Assembly (NCBI RefSeq): GCF_044748305.1
Contig: NZ_JBIVFT010000012.1
Coordinates: 24,698 to 88,697, forward strand
Source: Arthrobacter_E sp044748305
GTDB taxonomy: Bacteria; Actinomycetota; Actinomycetes; Actinomycetales; Micrococcaceae
Direction: 5' to 3'
Length of the DNA: 64,000 nt
A program made the position numbers and the translations under genes. Under the pieces are notes generated by a model, which saw only the letters and a program-made list of their open reading frames with translations, was not told the origin of the DNA and did not search any database. Positions 9,078 to 17,588 of this stretch are shown here, in pieces (position 1 is the first letter of the stretch; each line of letters begins with the position of its first letter).

Positions 9078-11345
9078 ATGAGTGGGACAAACAGCATCAC
9101 CGAGCACGACGGCGCCCTGCCGCCTGCCGCCGTCGACCCTGAAGTCCTGGAAGCGGAAGGCAAGCGCTGGACGCCTCTGAGGATCGGCGTCTGGGTGGCG
9201 ATCGCCCTGCTGGGCGGCCTGGCCTGGGTGATGTTGGCCCTGGTGCGCGGCGAGACCGTCAACGCCATCTGGTTCGTCTTCGCGGCGGTCTGCACCTATC
9301 TGATCGCCTACCGCTTCTATTCGAAGTACCTGGAGAGGAAACTCACCAGACCGGATGATCTGCGCGCGACCCCCGCCGAGTACAAGGCTGACGGCAAGGA
9401 CCACGTGCGGACGGACCGCAACGTCCTGTTCGGGCATCACTTCGCTGCGATCGCCGGCGCCGGTCCTCTGGTGGGCCCGGTCATTGCAGCACAGATGGGT
9501 TATCTCCCCGGCACGCTGTGGATCATCGTGGGCGTGGTGCTGGCCGGTGCCGTCCAGGACTATCTCGTGCTGTTCTTCTCGATGCGGCGTGGCGGGCGCT
9601 CCCTGGGCCAGATGGCCCGCGAGGAACTCGGCGTGATCGGCGGCACCGCCGCCCTGGTGGCGACCCTGCTCATCATGGCGATCATCGTCGCCATCCTGGC
9701 GCTCGTGGTGGTCAATGCCCTCGGTGAAAGTCCGTGGGGCGTCTTCAGTGTGGCCATGACCATTCCGATCGCTCTGTTCATGGGCGTCTATCTGCGGTTC
9801 ATCCGGCCGGGCAAGGTCCTGGAGATCTCGATCATCGGTTTCGTGCTCCTCATGGGTGCGATCATCGGCGGCGGCTGGGTCTCTCATACCGAATGGGGTG
9901 CGGCGTTCTTCCACCTCGACAAGAGCACCATCGCCTGGGGGATCATCGTCTACGGTTTCGTCGCGGCGATTCTGCCGGTCTGGCTGCTCCTGGCACCGCG
10001 TGATTACCTGTCGACCTTCATGAAGATCGGCGTGATCGGGCTCCTCGCGATCGCGATCGTGGTGGTCCGTCCTGAGATCACCGTCCCGGCCTTCAGCGAG
10101 TTCGCGAGCAAGGACAACGGGCCCGTCTTCTCCGGTGCGTTGTTCCCCTTCCTGTTCGTCACCATCGCCTGCGGCGCACTCTCCGGATTCCACGCCCTCA
10201 TCGCCTCGGGAACCACCCCCAAACTGGTGGAGAAGGAACGCCAGACCCGATATATCGGGTACGGCGGCATGCTGATGGAGTCGTTCGTGGCGATCATGGC
10301 CCTGGTGGCCGCGGTGTCCATCGACCGCGGGCTCTACTTCGTCATGAACGCGCCGGTCGCCCTGACCGGCGGAACAGTCGAACAGGCCGCTCAATGGGTG
10401 AACTCGCTGGGGCTGAGCGGGGTGAACGTCACGCCGTCGGAACTGAGCGGCGCCGCCGCGACGGTGGGGGAGCAGACCATCATCTCCCGTTCCGGAGGCG
10501 CTCCGACCCTCGCCGTCGGACTGGCTCACATCATGCAACAGTTCATCGGCGGACCCGGGCTGGCGGCTTTCTGGTACCACTTCGCCATCATGTTCGAGGC
10601 TCTCTTCATCCTCACCGCCGTCGACGCCGGGACGCGCGTGGCACGCTTCATGCTGCAGGACTCGATCGGCAACTTCCTGCCTCGGTTCAAGGATGCCTCC
10701 TGGCGCCCCGGGGCCTGGCTCTGCACGGCGATCATGGTCGCGGCCTGGGGTGCGGTGCTGATCATGGGGGTCACGGACCCGTTGGGCGGCATCAACACCC
10801 TCTTCCCGCTCTTCGGCATCGCCAACCAGCTTCTTGCAGCCATCGCACTTGCAGTCTGTCTGGCGATCGTGGCCAAGAAGGGACGTTTCGGCGCGCTGTG
10901 GATGGTGGCTCTTCCACTCGCGTTTACCGCGGTGGTCACCATCACGGCCAGTGCGCAGAAGATCTTCTCGCCCGTCCCGGCAGTGGGGTACTTCGCCAAC
11001 AATGCGGCGTTCAGCGCGGCTTTGGCACAGGGGAAGACCTCCTTCGGCACCGCCAAATCCGTGGCGGCGATGGAAGCCGTGGTCCGCAACACCATGGTCC
11101 AAGGCGTTCTCTCAGTGATCTTCGTGGTGCTCTCCATCGTGGTGATCATCGCCTCCCTGGTGGCCACGGTGCGTGCCTTCCAGGCCCATCGCGCCGGTGA
11201 GGCCGTCACCGATCACGAGGATCCGGCGGTCCCTTCCCGGGTTTACGCCCCGGCGGGGATCGTGCCCACGGCCGCTGAGAAGGAACTTCTCGCACGCTGG
11301 GCCGAGGTGCCATCCGGCCGGCGCTCCGATGCGGGGCACCCTTGA
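9078..11345 (+). CDS. cstA: Carbon starvation protein A family transporter (CstA)
   Basis: A 755-residue polytopic membrane protein with about 16-18 hydrophobic segments. It belongs to the CstA/BtsT family, which takes up pyruvate or peptides under carbon limitation. The family core is clear: FGHHFAAIAGAGPLVGPVIA near residue 120, GAVQDYLVLFFSMRRGGRSL near 160, and SGFHALIASGTTPK near 370. It is somewhat longer than the E. coli protein through N- and C-terminal tails. The ATG at 9078 follows AAGGAGG at ideal distance. It is translationally coupled to the YbdD-like gene, which starts inside its stop codon. Confidence 0.95.
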   Translation: MSGTNSITEHDGALPPAAVDPEVLEAEGKRWTPLRIGVWVAIALLGGLAWVMLALVRGETVNAIWFVFAAVCTYLIAYRFYSKYLERKLTRPDDLRATPAEYKADGKDHVRTDRNVLFGHHFAAIAGAGPLVGPVIAAQMGYLPGTLWIIVGVVLAGAVQDYLVLFFSMRRGGRSLGQMAREELGVIGGTAALVATLLIMAIIVAILALVVVNALGESPWGVFSVAMTIPIALFMGVYLRFIRPGKVLEISIIGFVLLMGAIIGGGWVSHTEWGAAFFHLDKSTIAWGIIVYGFVAAILPVWLLLAPRDYLSTFMKIGVIGLLAIAIVVVRPEITVPAFSEFASKDNGPVFSGALFPFLFVTIACGALSGFHALIASGTTPKLVEKERQTRYIGYGGMLMESFVAIMALVAAVSIDRGLYFVMNAPVALTGGTVEQAAQWVNSLGLSGVNVTPSELSGAAATVGEQTIISRSGGAPTLAVGLAHIMQQFIGGPGLAAFWYHFAIMFEALFILTAVDAGTRVARFMLQDSIGNFLPRFKDASWRPGAWLCTAIMVAAWGAVLIMGVTDPLGGINTLFPLFGIANQLLAAIALAVCLAIVAKKGRFGALWMVALPLAFTAVVTITASAQKIFSPVPAVGYFANNAAFSAALAQGKTSFGTAKSVAAMEAVVRNTMVQGVLSVIFVVLSIVVIIASLVATVRAFQAHRAGEAVTDHEDPAVPSRVYAPAGIVPTAAEKELLARWAEVPSGRRSDAGHP

Positions 11346-11599
11346 TCGCGGAGCGGACGACGACGGCCCTCCCGTCGTCGTCCGGGCGGGCAGTCGCGCG
11401 GGGCGCCTGGCGCAGGGTGCGCGCCGGCGCTTCGGCGTTCCGCCGGGGCATCAGAGGGGTCTTCGGGGCCGATGCCTATGAGAAGTACCTGGAGTATCAC
11501 CGCCAGCACCATCCGCACCACGCCCCGATGTCCGAGCCGGAATTCTGGCGGGACCGCTGTGACCGTCAGGAGGGGAATCCGCAGGGCCGTTGCTGCTGA
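11342..11599 (+). CDS. YbdD/YjiX-family small protein, CstA partner
   Basis: An 85-residue basic cytoplasmic protein of the Sel_put/YbdD family, which is regularly encoded next to CstA-type transporters and in some bacteria is needed for transport. The family signature is AYEKYLEYHRQHHP at about residues 45-58, followed by EPEFWRDRCDRQ and a C-terminal RCC. The TTG start overlaps the cstA stop codon (TTGA), giving tight coupling. A GTG about 26 codons further in is another possible start, since many relatives have only about 65 residues. Some family members carry selenocysteine at the C-terminus; here it is cysteine. Confidence 0.8.
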   Translation: MIAERTTTALPSSSGRAVARGAWRRVRAGASAFRRGIRGVFGADAYEKYLEYHRQHHPHHAPMSEPEFWRDRCDRQEGNPQGRCC

Positions 11600-11619
11600 G
11601 GGCGTGAGAGTATGGGGCC

Positions 11620-12261
11620 ATGAATGAGGAATCCCAGCAGCACGCCTCGGAACAGCCCCGCGACGCCGGCACGGCGGGACCTCATGGCGACCCGGTCGAA
11701 GGAACCCCGCTCGAGACGGACTCCGGGAAGCCGGATGAACACGCCGAGGAGCGTCGTCCCCGCAATCTCCTGGAACTGGTGGACGAACCGGCCAAGGTCA
11801 TGCGCATCGGGACCATGATCCGCCAGCTGCTTGAGGAAGTGAAGGCCGCACCACTGGACGAAGCAGCCCGCGGGCGTCTGGCGGAGATCCACGAACGGTC
11901 CATCAAGGAACTTGAGGACGGACTGGCTCCGGAACTGGTGGAGGAGCTGGACCGGCTGTCCCTGCCGTTCCCGGAGGATTCCTCGCCTTCCGACGGCGAA
12001 CTGCGCATTGCACAGGCCCAGCTGGTCGGCTGGCTCGAAGGACTGTTCCACGGCATCCAGACCGCGATCGCCGCGCAGCAGGCGGCCCGTGAGCAGATGG
12101 CTTCACAGCTTCGCCAGCTTCCGCCGGGGACCATGATCGCCCCGGGCGTGGTGATCGGCGCCAACGGCGAACCGCAGCGGGCAGCTGCGGCGCAGCACCC
12201 TCAGGACCCCCGCCAGGGGAGCCGCCCGGAAACGGACTCCGGTCCGGGGCAGTACCTCTGA
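11620..12261 (+). CDS. bpa: Bacterial proteasome activator (Bpa family)
   Basis: A 213-residue protein of the Bpa/PafE family (DUF2587). These proteins form ATP-independent rings that open the 20S proteasome gate to let in unfolded substrates. Residues 1-45 are acidic and disordered. The helical core begins at RNLLELVDEPAKVMRIGTMI and extends to about residue 170 (GTMIAPGVVIGANG), followed by a polar tail ending in GQYL. That C-terminal tetrapeptide is the proteasome-docking motif also found on Mpa/ARC. The ATG at 11620 has little Shine-Dalgarno sequence. The following gene starts three bases after the stop, so the two are one operon. No proteasome subunit gene lies in this window. Confidence 0.88.
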   Translation: MNEESQQHASEQPRDAGTAGPHGDPVEGTPLETDSGKPDEHAEERRPRNLLELVDEPAKVMRIGTMIRQLLEEVKAAPLDEAARGRLAEIHERSIKELEDGLAPELVEELDRLSLPFPEDSSPSDGELRIAQAQLVGWLEGLFHGIQTAIAAQQAAREQMASQLRQLPPGTMIAPGVVIGANGEPQRAAAAQHPQDPRQGSRPETDSGPGQYL

Positions 12262-12264
12262 TCG

Positions 12265-12690
12265 ATGGGCCTGTTCTCCGAACTGCGGCAGGCCCGGCGC
12301 GATGACGCGGATCTCGGCAAGGGCCTGTGGCGCCGTGCCCATGATCGTTTCCGCCGGGGTCTGGATCGTTTTCATCAGGTGCTCGACGGCGTGAACGACG
12401 ATGCGCTCTACGCCCAATTGCTTCCGGTGGCCGACGAATTGGCGGCATTGCTGCCGAGGGTCCGTGCCATCTGCGTCGCGGCCCAGGAACTCGCTCCGAG
12501 TGAGGGTCTGGACATCCCGCCGGAGCAGGCGGCCTTGCACCGCGCGCTGTCGCGTGCCGGCAACGATCTGGCGACGGCGGCCCAGGCGGCCACCATGGCG
12601 AGGCTCGGCAGCGGCGACGTCCCGAGCGTGCGCCGTCGGGCCGAGGTCGTCACCGCACTCATCGAGGACGCAGAGCGCCTGCTGAACTGA
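12265..12690 (+). CDS. Unknown helical protein co-transcribed with bpa
   Basis: A 141-residue protein I do not recognise. It is rich in Ala, Arg and Leu, has no signal peptide or membrane segment, and reads as almost entirely alpha-helical with heptad-like spacing of leucines. Notable stretches are RRAHDRFRRGLDRFHQVLDG and DDALYAQLLPVADELAALLP. The ATG is three bases after the bpa stop, so translation is probably coupled. The position suggests a role linked to Bpa or the proteasome, but that is inference only. Confidence 0.75.
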   Translation: MGLFSELRQARRDDADLGKGLWRRAHDRFRRGLDRFHQVLDGVNDDALYAQLLPVADELAALLPRVRAICVAAQELAPSEGLDIPPEQAALHRALSRAGNDLATAAQAATMARLGSGDVPSVRRRAEVVTALIEDAERLLN

Positions 12691-12787
12691 CCGCAAGCCC
12701 GGTGCCCGGCTTATTCCCGGATTCGCTGAAAGAGAACCAGTATGACGTTCTCTGGTGGCAGGGCTGTGCCTTTGGGAGGATGACGTA

Positions 12788-13627
12788 ATGAGTGCTAACC
12801 CTGATCTCACGTTCAACGATGGCAACACCATCCCCCAGCTCGGTTACGGCGTCTGGCAGGTTGCCGACGACGTCGCCGAGACCGTTGTCGGCCAGGCCTT
12901 CGAAGCCGGGTACCGCCATATCGACACCGCCAAGATCTACGGGAACGAGGCCGGTGTGGGCCGCGCGATCGCCGCCTCCGGTCTGGACCCGAAGGACCTG
13001 TTCATCACCACCAAGCTGTGGAATGCGGACCAGGGCTACGAGCAGACCCTGGCCGCTTTCGAGGAGTCCATGGGACGTCTCGGCCTGGAAAAGCTGGACC
13101 TCTACCTGATCCACTGGCTGCAGCCCAAGCAGGGCACCTACGTGGACACCTGGAAGGCTCTCGTGGAGCTCCAGAAGCGTGGCCGTGTGACCTCCATCGG
13201 CGTTTGCAACTTCACTGGCGAGGCCATCGATGAACTCATCGAGGCCACCGGGGTGACCCCGGCGATCCATCAGATCGAGCTCCACCCGTACTTCAACCAG
13301 TCCGGTCTGCGCGAGTACAACACGAGCCGTGGCATCCTCACCCAGGCCTGGTCGCCGCTCGGCCAGGGTGGTGAACTGCTGAACGATCCCGAGGTGCTGC
13401 GCATCGCGGAGAAGCACGGCGCCACCGCCGCCCAGGTGGTCATCGCCTGGCACCTGGCCATCGGCAACGTGGTGATCCCGAAGTCGGTGACCCAGAGCCG
13501 CATCGTGGAGAACCTGGCAGCCCTGGACGTTTCGCTCGACGCGGACGACGTCCGTGTCCTGAGCTCGCTGGACCGTGGCGCAGAAGGCCGCATCGGCCCG
13601 GACCCCGCAGTGTCCGACTTCGCCTGA
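12788..13627 (+). CDS. Aldo/keto reductase (AKR5-like)
   Basis: A 279-residue TIM-barrel NADPH-dependent reductase of the 2,5-diketo-D-gluconate reductase group. The catalytic tetrad is complete: Asp46 and Tyr51 in DTAKIYGNE, Lys76 in TTKLW and His109 in LIHW. The cofactor segment IPKSVTQSRIVENLAALD is near the C-terminus. The ATG at 12788 is chosen because GGGAGGA ends 6 bases upstream; the frame stays open 11 codons further without family similarity. It ends at a strong hairpin shared with the convergent tRNA-Thr. The physiological substrate is unknown; such enzymes reduce a range of aldehydes and ketones. Confidence 0.92.
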   Translation: MSANPDLTFNDGNTIPQLGYGVWQVADDVAETVVGQAFEAGYRHIDTAKIYGNEAGVGRAIAASGLDPKDLFITTKLWNADQGYEQTLAAFEESMGRLGLEKLDLYLIHWLQPKQGTYVDTWKALVELQKRGRVTSIGVCNFTGEAIDELIEATGVTPAIHQIELHPYFNQSGLREYNTSRGILTQAWSPLGQGGELLNDPEVLRIAEKHGATAAQVVIAWHLAIGNVVIPKSVTQSRIVENLAALDVSLDADDVRVLSSLDRGAEGRIGPDPAVSDFA

Positions 13628-13654
13628 TTCCAAGTGCCCGGCGACCCGCCGGGA

Positions 13655-13694
13655 ACGACGAAGGCCCCCAGGATCTCCTGGGGGCCTTCGTCGT
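13655..13694. terminator. Terminator between aldo/keto reductase and tRNA-Thr
   Basis: An 18-bp or longer perfect stem (13655-13672 with 13677-13694) is centred on GATC. It lies between convergent genes and can serve both, although T-runs are poor. Confidence 0.75.
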
Positions 13695-13699
13695 ATCCG

Positions 13700-13772
13700 A
13701 GCTTCCTATCAGAATCGAACTGATGACCTTTTCATTACGAGTGAAACGCTCTACCGACTGAGCTAAGGAAGC
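13700..13772 (-). tRNA. tRNA-Thr (anticodon CGU)
   Basis: On the minus strand GCTTCCT (from 13772) pairs with AGGAAGC (down to 13701), with discriminator U. The anticodon loop is CTCGTAA between TTTCA and TGAAA stems, giving CGT. The T-arm reads AGTTCGATTCT. Length is 73 nt and no CCA is encoded. Confidence 0.95.
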
Positions 13773-13873
13773 ACATGCCGCGTCTGGCCTGCTGGCCTGA
13801 CCGCACAGGAAACAAGTCTAGAGTGCACTCCCGGCGCGGGTCAAAACGGACTCCCGGGATGTCCACCGGTGCT

Positions 13874-13917
13874 GTTCATGTGGGCGTTCTGAACGGTTCA
13901 GCTTGCCGTTGACAGGA
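13874..13917 (+). promoter_or_regulatory. PHO-box-like repeat before the phosphonatase-like gene
   Basis: GTTCA occurs at 13874 and again at 13896, exactly 22 bases apart, with GTTCT at 13886 and GTTGA at 13908 between and after. This resembles 11-bp direct-repeat units bound by PhoP-type regulators, and the downstream gene concerns phosphonate chemistry. Tentative. Confidence 0.35.
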
Positions 13918-14009
13918 ACTGTCACGCTGAGTCGAACGACGCCGACGAAGGCTTCGTAGCGCGGTCTCGGACCTCCCGCAGGCCACCGGCACAGATGAGG
14001 AGTCGATCG

Positions 14010-14768
14010 ATGACTGTGAACCCCGTGGGCGTCCCCGGAGCCACCCTGAGCGGTCCGGCGCGGAGCTCCCGGCTGAGGCTGGCCGTGGTGGACATGTCGG
14101 GCACCACCGTCACGGACGGCGGATTGATCGACGAAGCCCTCCAGCGGGCCTTCCGGGAGAGCGGGGAGGCGGTCGGCAGCGCCCGTTTCGACTCGATGAT
14201 GGACTTCGCGCGACAGGCGATGGGGCTGTCCAAACTCAGCGTCTTCCGGCAGCTCTACGAAGGGGAACCGGAACGGGCCCGCCTGGCCAACAAGGTGTTC
14301 GAACAGGCTTATGACGAGCTGGTTGCGCGGGGCGGTGTCCAGGCCATCCCCGGCGCGCAATCGGCCATGCAGTGGCTGCTCGACGCCGGGCTGCAACTCT
14401 GCCTCGTGACCGGCTTCGGCCGGCACACCCAGAACACCATCCTCGAATCACTCGGCTGGATGGGTCTGGCGGATCTAAGTCTCTGCCCGGCCGATGCCGG
14501 ACGCGGCCGGCCGTACCCGGACATGATCCTGACGGCCGTTCTTGCGCTGGACCTCGATGATGTGCGGGAGGTCCTGGTGGTGGGGGACACGACGGCGGAC
14601 ATCCAGTCGGGGCTGCGCGCCGGAGCGGGACTGGTGGCCGGCGTGCTCACCGGGGCCCACTCGGAGTTCGCCTTGCGGGCGGCCGGCGCCGACGCCGTCG
14701 TCCCGTCCATCCGGGAGGTACCGCGGCTGCTGGAAGAGCGCGTCCAGCTGCCGGCGGCCCTGAACTGA
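14010..14768 (+). CDS. Phosphonatase-like HAD hydrolase
   Basis: A 252-residue haloacid-dehalogenase-superfamily enzyme related to phosphonoacetaldehyde hydrolase (PhnX-like family). Motif I is AVVDMSGTTVTDGG with the nucleophile Asp28; the spacing of the second acidic residue is altered from the usual DxD to DxS. Motif II is LVTGFGR, and the C-terminal acidic motif is VVGDTTADIQSG. A helical cap occupies about residues 40-110. The ATG at 14010 is preferred over 13995 because GAGGAG lies 7 bases before it. True phosphonatases use a cap lysine to form a Schiff base; I cannot place it with certainty, so the substrate stays open. Confidence 0.82.
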   Translation: MTVNPVGVPGATLSGPARSSRLRLAVVDMSGTTVTDGGLIDEALQRAFRESGEAVGSARFDSMMDFARQAMGLSKLSVFRQLYEGEPERARLANKVFEQAYDELVARGGVQAIPGAQSAMQWLLDAGLQLCLVTGFGRHTQNTILESLGWMGLADLSLCPADAGRGRPYPDMILTAVLALDLDDVREVLVVGDTTADIQSGLRAGAGLVAGVLTGAHSEFALRAAGADAVVPSIREVPRLLEERVQLPAALN

Positions 14769-14774
14769 AGCGGC

Positions 14775-16445
14775 TCAGCTGCAGCGCATCCCGTCGTCGG
14801 GGACGGTGCCCTTGACGAAGTAGTCGTCCACCGCGTTCGTGATGCAGTCGCCGGCACGACCGTAGGCCGTGTGCCCCTCGCCCTCCCAGGTCAGAAGTGA
14901 GGCGTTGCCCAGCTGCTTGCGCAGATTGCCGGCCCACTCGTACGGGGTGGCCGGATCGCCGGTGGTGCCGATGACCACGATCGGCGCCTTGCCACTGTAG
15001 CTGGCCGGGGCGACCTTGCGGATGCCCGTGGTCTTCAGGCCTTCACAGGCGATGCCGCCGTACGCCATGTACTTGCCCAGCGTGGGGGAGACCTTCTCCA
15101 GCTCGGTGGCCTCTTTCTTCATGGCCTCGGGGTTGGAGTCCACGGAGTAGTCGAGGCAGTTGATGGCGTTGAAGGCGAAGGTGCTGTTGGAGGTGTACTT
15201 GCCCTGTGAGTCCCGGTCGGCACCGAAGTCGGCGAGCTGCATCATGGGGGAAGGGTCGCCGACCAGGGCGGATGCCAGGGCCTGCCGCAGGTTCGGCCAG
15301 CTGGAGCTGCTGTACAGCGGGACGATGAGGCCTGAGACGAAGCTCGCCACCGTCACCACTCGCCCGTCATTGGCCTGGGGCGGGTTTTCGGCGTAGCTGT
15401 CCATGAGCCGCTGGATACGTGAGATCCCTGCGTCGACCCCGTCGCTGAGCGGGCAGCCGGAGTTCCGCTGGCACCATTCGACGAAGACCCGCAGGCTGCG
15501 TTCGAATGCCTTGGCCTGGCCGATGGTCAGCTGGGACTGGGTGAGGGTGGCATCGAGGGCCCCGTCGAGGACCATGCGTCCCACCCGGTCCGGGAAGAGC
15601 GTGGCGTAGGTGGAGCCAAGGAAGGTCCCGTAGGAGTAGCCGAGGTAGTCGAGCTTGGTGTTGCCCAGGGCAGCCCGCATGATGTCCAGGTCCCGTGCGG
15701 CGCTCTCGGTGTCCACATGGGCCAGCACGGGCCCGGTCTTCTGCTGGCAGGCCTCGTTGGTGTCGCGTTGCTCCTGGATCGACTTCGCGAGCCCGTCGGC
15801 AGTGCTGGGATCGAAGTACTCGGCACGCTGCGCGTCGCGTTGCTGGTCCGTCAGACAGCTCACGGGAGCCGAGCGCTTCACCCCGCGGGGGTCGAAGCCG
15901 ATCAGATCGTAGTTGGAGCGCATGGTGTCACTCAGAATCCACTGTGCGGATTCGTTGACGAAGTCGTAGCCGGAGCCACCCGGGCCACCCGGATTGATGA
16001 ACAGGGAGCCTTTGGAACGCCCGGTGGCAGGGATCTTGATCAGGGCGAGCTCGATGCTGCCGCCGCCGGGATTCGCGTAGTCGGTGGGGACCCGGACCGA
16101 AGCGCAGCTGGCGCCGTGTTCACAGGAACTCCACTTGACGCTCTGACCGTAGTAGTCCTTCAGCGCGGCAGGAGCCTCTGAGCTGAGCCCACCGGGCTGA
16201 TTCTGCGAGTTCGGCGAAGATCCGCCGGAGGGAAGCGTCACGGTGACACATCCGCTGAGCCCGAGGGCCAGCGCGCAGAGACCCGCGACGACGGCGAGCA
16301 GCCGTGCCGTACGCCGCCTCGTGCGGCCCGTTCCCGGGCCGTTCCCTGCGCCTGCGTGCGCGTTCCGTGTCATCTCCCCGGTCACCTTTCCGTGTCCTGT
16401 CATCTGTCCTTGCCCATTCCCGCGCCCCATCTCAGCCGGCCCCAC
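14775..16445 (-). CDS. Secreted TAP-like alpha/beta-hydrolase lipoprotein (tripeptidyl aminopeptidase family)
   Basis: An alpha/beta-hydrolase of up to 556 residues. The signal sequence carries a lipobox (LGLSGC), so it should be lipid-anchored outside the membrane. The nucleophile serine is in LGYSYGTFLGS, an oxyanion segment is INPGGPGGSGYDFV, the acid lies in GTTGDPATPYEWA and the histidine in GEGHTAYG. The C-terminal part matches the TAP-like domain of actinobacterial tri- or dipeptidyl aminopeptidases. The farthest start is the GTG at 16445, next to the holB stop; an ATG at 16373 (MTRNAHAG), with AAAGG upstream, gives a more normal signal peptide and may be the true one. It probably ends the tmk-holB operon. 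Confidence 0.88.
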   Translation of the reverse strand: MGPAEMGRGNGQGQMTGHGKVTGEMTRNAHAGAGNGPGTGRTRRRTARLLAVVAGLCALALGLSGCVTVTLPSGGSSPNSQNQPGGLSSEAPAALKDYYGQSVKWSSCEHGASCASVRVPTDYANPGGGSIELALIKIPATGRSKGSLFINPGGPGGSGYDFVNESAQWILSDTMRSNYDLIGFDPRGVKRSAPVSCLTDQQRDAQRAEYFDPSTADGLAKSIQEQRDTNEACQQKTGPVLAHVDTESAARDLDIMRAALGNTKLDYLGYSYGTFLGSTYATLFPDRVGRMVLDGALDATLTQSQLTIGQAKAFERSLRVFVEWCQRNSGCPLSDGVDAGISRIQRLMDSYAENPPQANDGRVVTVASFVSGLIVPLYSSSSWPNLRQALASALVGDPSPMMQLADFGADRDSQGKYTSNSTFAFNAINCLDYSVDSNPEAMKKEATELEKVSPTLGKYMAYGGIACEGLKTTGIRKVAPASYSGKAPIVVIGTTGDPATPYEWAGNLRKQLGNASLLTWEGEGHTAYGRAGDCITNAVDDYFVKGTVPDDGMRCS

Positions 16446-17588
16446 TCAGACCAGCCCCGCGGCCATGCCTTCGAGGGCCAATAGAGGGGCCACATTGCTG
16501 CTCACCAGACGCCGCCTGGTGACGTTGATCGCGTCGATCCTGGTCAGGGTCTGTTCCGGACTGCCCTCTGCGGCGAAGGCCTCGATGTCCGGCCGCAGTT
16601 CTTCGTTGACCAGTACGTCCGCGGCCCCGACCTGAACCAGCAGCACATCCCGGTAAAAGGAGATCAGATCGGTCAGCGTGCGGTCCAGAGAGTCCGCCAC
16701 GGACCGCTTGGCCCGCCGTTTCTGGTCCTCTTCGAGCCGCTTGATCTGGCCTCGCAGCGCCGGGGGCACGGGGGACCCGTCCTCCAGACCCAGGGAGGAG
16801 AGCAGCGCGCTGCGTTCGGCGGTGTCCCGCTCCGCATTGGAGCTCTCCGCCTCGTCGTTGGCGATCGCCATGAGCCGTTCGGCCATCAGGACCGCAGAGG
16901 TGATCCCCTTCAGACTCAGGGGGAAACGCACTGTTTCGAGGCGGCGCTCCCGAGCGCCGGGATCACGGGCCAGCCGTCGGGCGATCCCCACGTGGCTCTG
17001 GGCCATCCTCGCTGCGCTCATGGCCAGTTCAGGCGCTACGCCGTCGCGTGCCACGAGCAGCTGGGCCACGTGCTCAGGCGACGGCAGCCGCAGGCCGACG
17101 CCGCGGCAGCGTGAGCGGATGGTCACGAGGACGTCGGCGGGGGACGGTGCACAGAGCATCCAGACGGTGCGAGCGGTGGGTTCCTCGATGGCTTTGAGCA
17201 GCACATTCGTGGTGCGCTCGGCCATCCGGTCGGCATCCTCGACGATGATGATGCGCCAGCGCCCCGAGGCCGGGTGGTTACCGGCGGTGGCGACGAGTTC
17301 ACGGGCTTCTTCGATGGTGATGGTCACCTTCTCGGTCCGCACGTGCCGGACATCCGGGTGGGTCTCGCCGAGGACGGTGCGGCACGCGTGGCACTCGCCG
17401 CACCCGCGCAGGGCGGGATCCGGCTGTTCGCAGTTCAGGGCGGCGGCGAACGCCTTGGCCGCATTGGACCGCCCGGAACCGGGCGGGCCGGTGAACAGCC
17501 AGGCGTGGGTCATGCCGTCCCCTGCGGAGGCCCTGCGCAATTGCGTGACGACGGCTTCCTGGCCGCGGAGCTCGTCGAAGACACTCAT
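16446..17588 (-). CDS. holB: DNA polymerase III subunit delta'
   Basis: A 380-residue clamp-loader subunit of the AAA+ fold that helps place the beta clamp on DNA. It has the Walker A-like GPPGSGRSNAAKA near residue 33, a zinc-binding segment with CGECHAC near 62, the Walker B-like IIIVEDADRM and the sensor region TIRSRCRGV. The ATG overlaps the stop of tmk by four bases (ATGA), so the genes are coupled, and the next gene follows without a gap. This tmk-holB order is common in actinobacteria. Confidence 0.95.
   Translation of the reverse strand: MSVFDELRGQEAVVTQLRRASAGDGMTHAWLFTGPPGSGRSNAAKAFAAALNCEQPDPALRGCGECHACRTVLGETHPDVRHVRTEKVTITIEEARELVATAGNHPASGRWRIIIVEDADRMAERTTNVLLKAIEEPTARTVWMLCAPSPADVLVTIRSRCRGVGLRLPSPEHVAQLLVARDGVAPELAMSAARMAQSHVGIARRLARDPGARERRLETVRFPLSLKGITSAVLMAERLMAIANDEAESSNAERDTAERSALLSSLGLEDGSPVPPALRGQIKRLEEDQKRRAKRSVADSLDRTLTDLISFYRDVLLVQVGAADVLVNEELRPDIEAFAAEGSPEQTLTRIDAINVTRRRLVSSNVAPLLALEGMAAGLV

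Noticed and set aside
9048..11102. A 684-codon minus-strand frame opposite cstA
   Set aside because: Low-complexity His/Asp/Arg-rich product, no motif, and full overlap with a clear membrane transporter gene.
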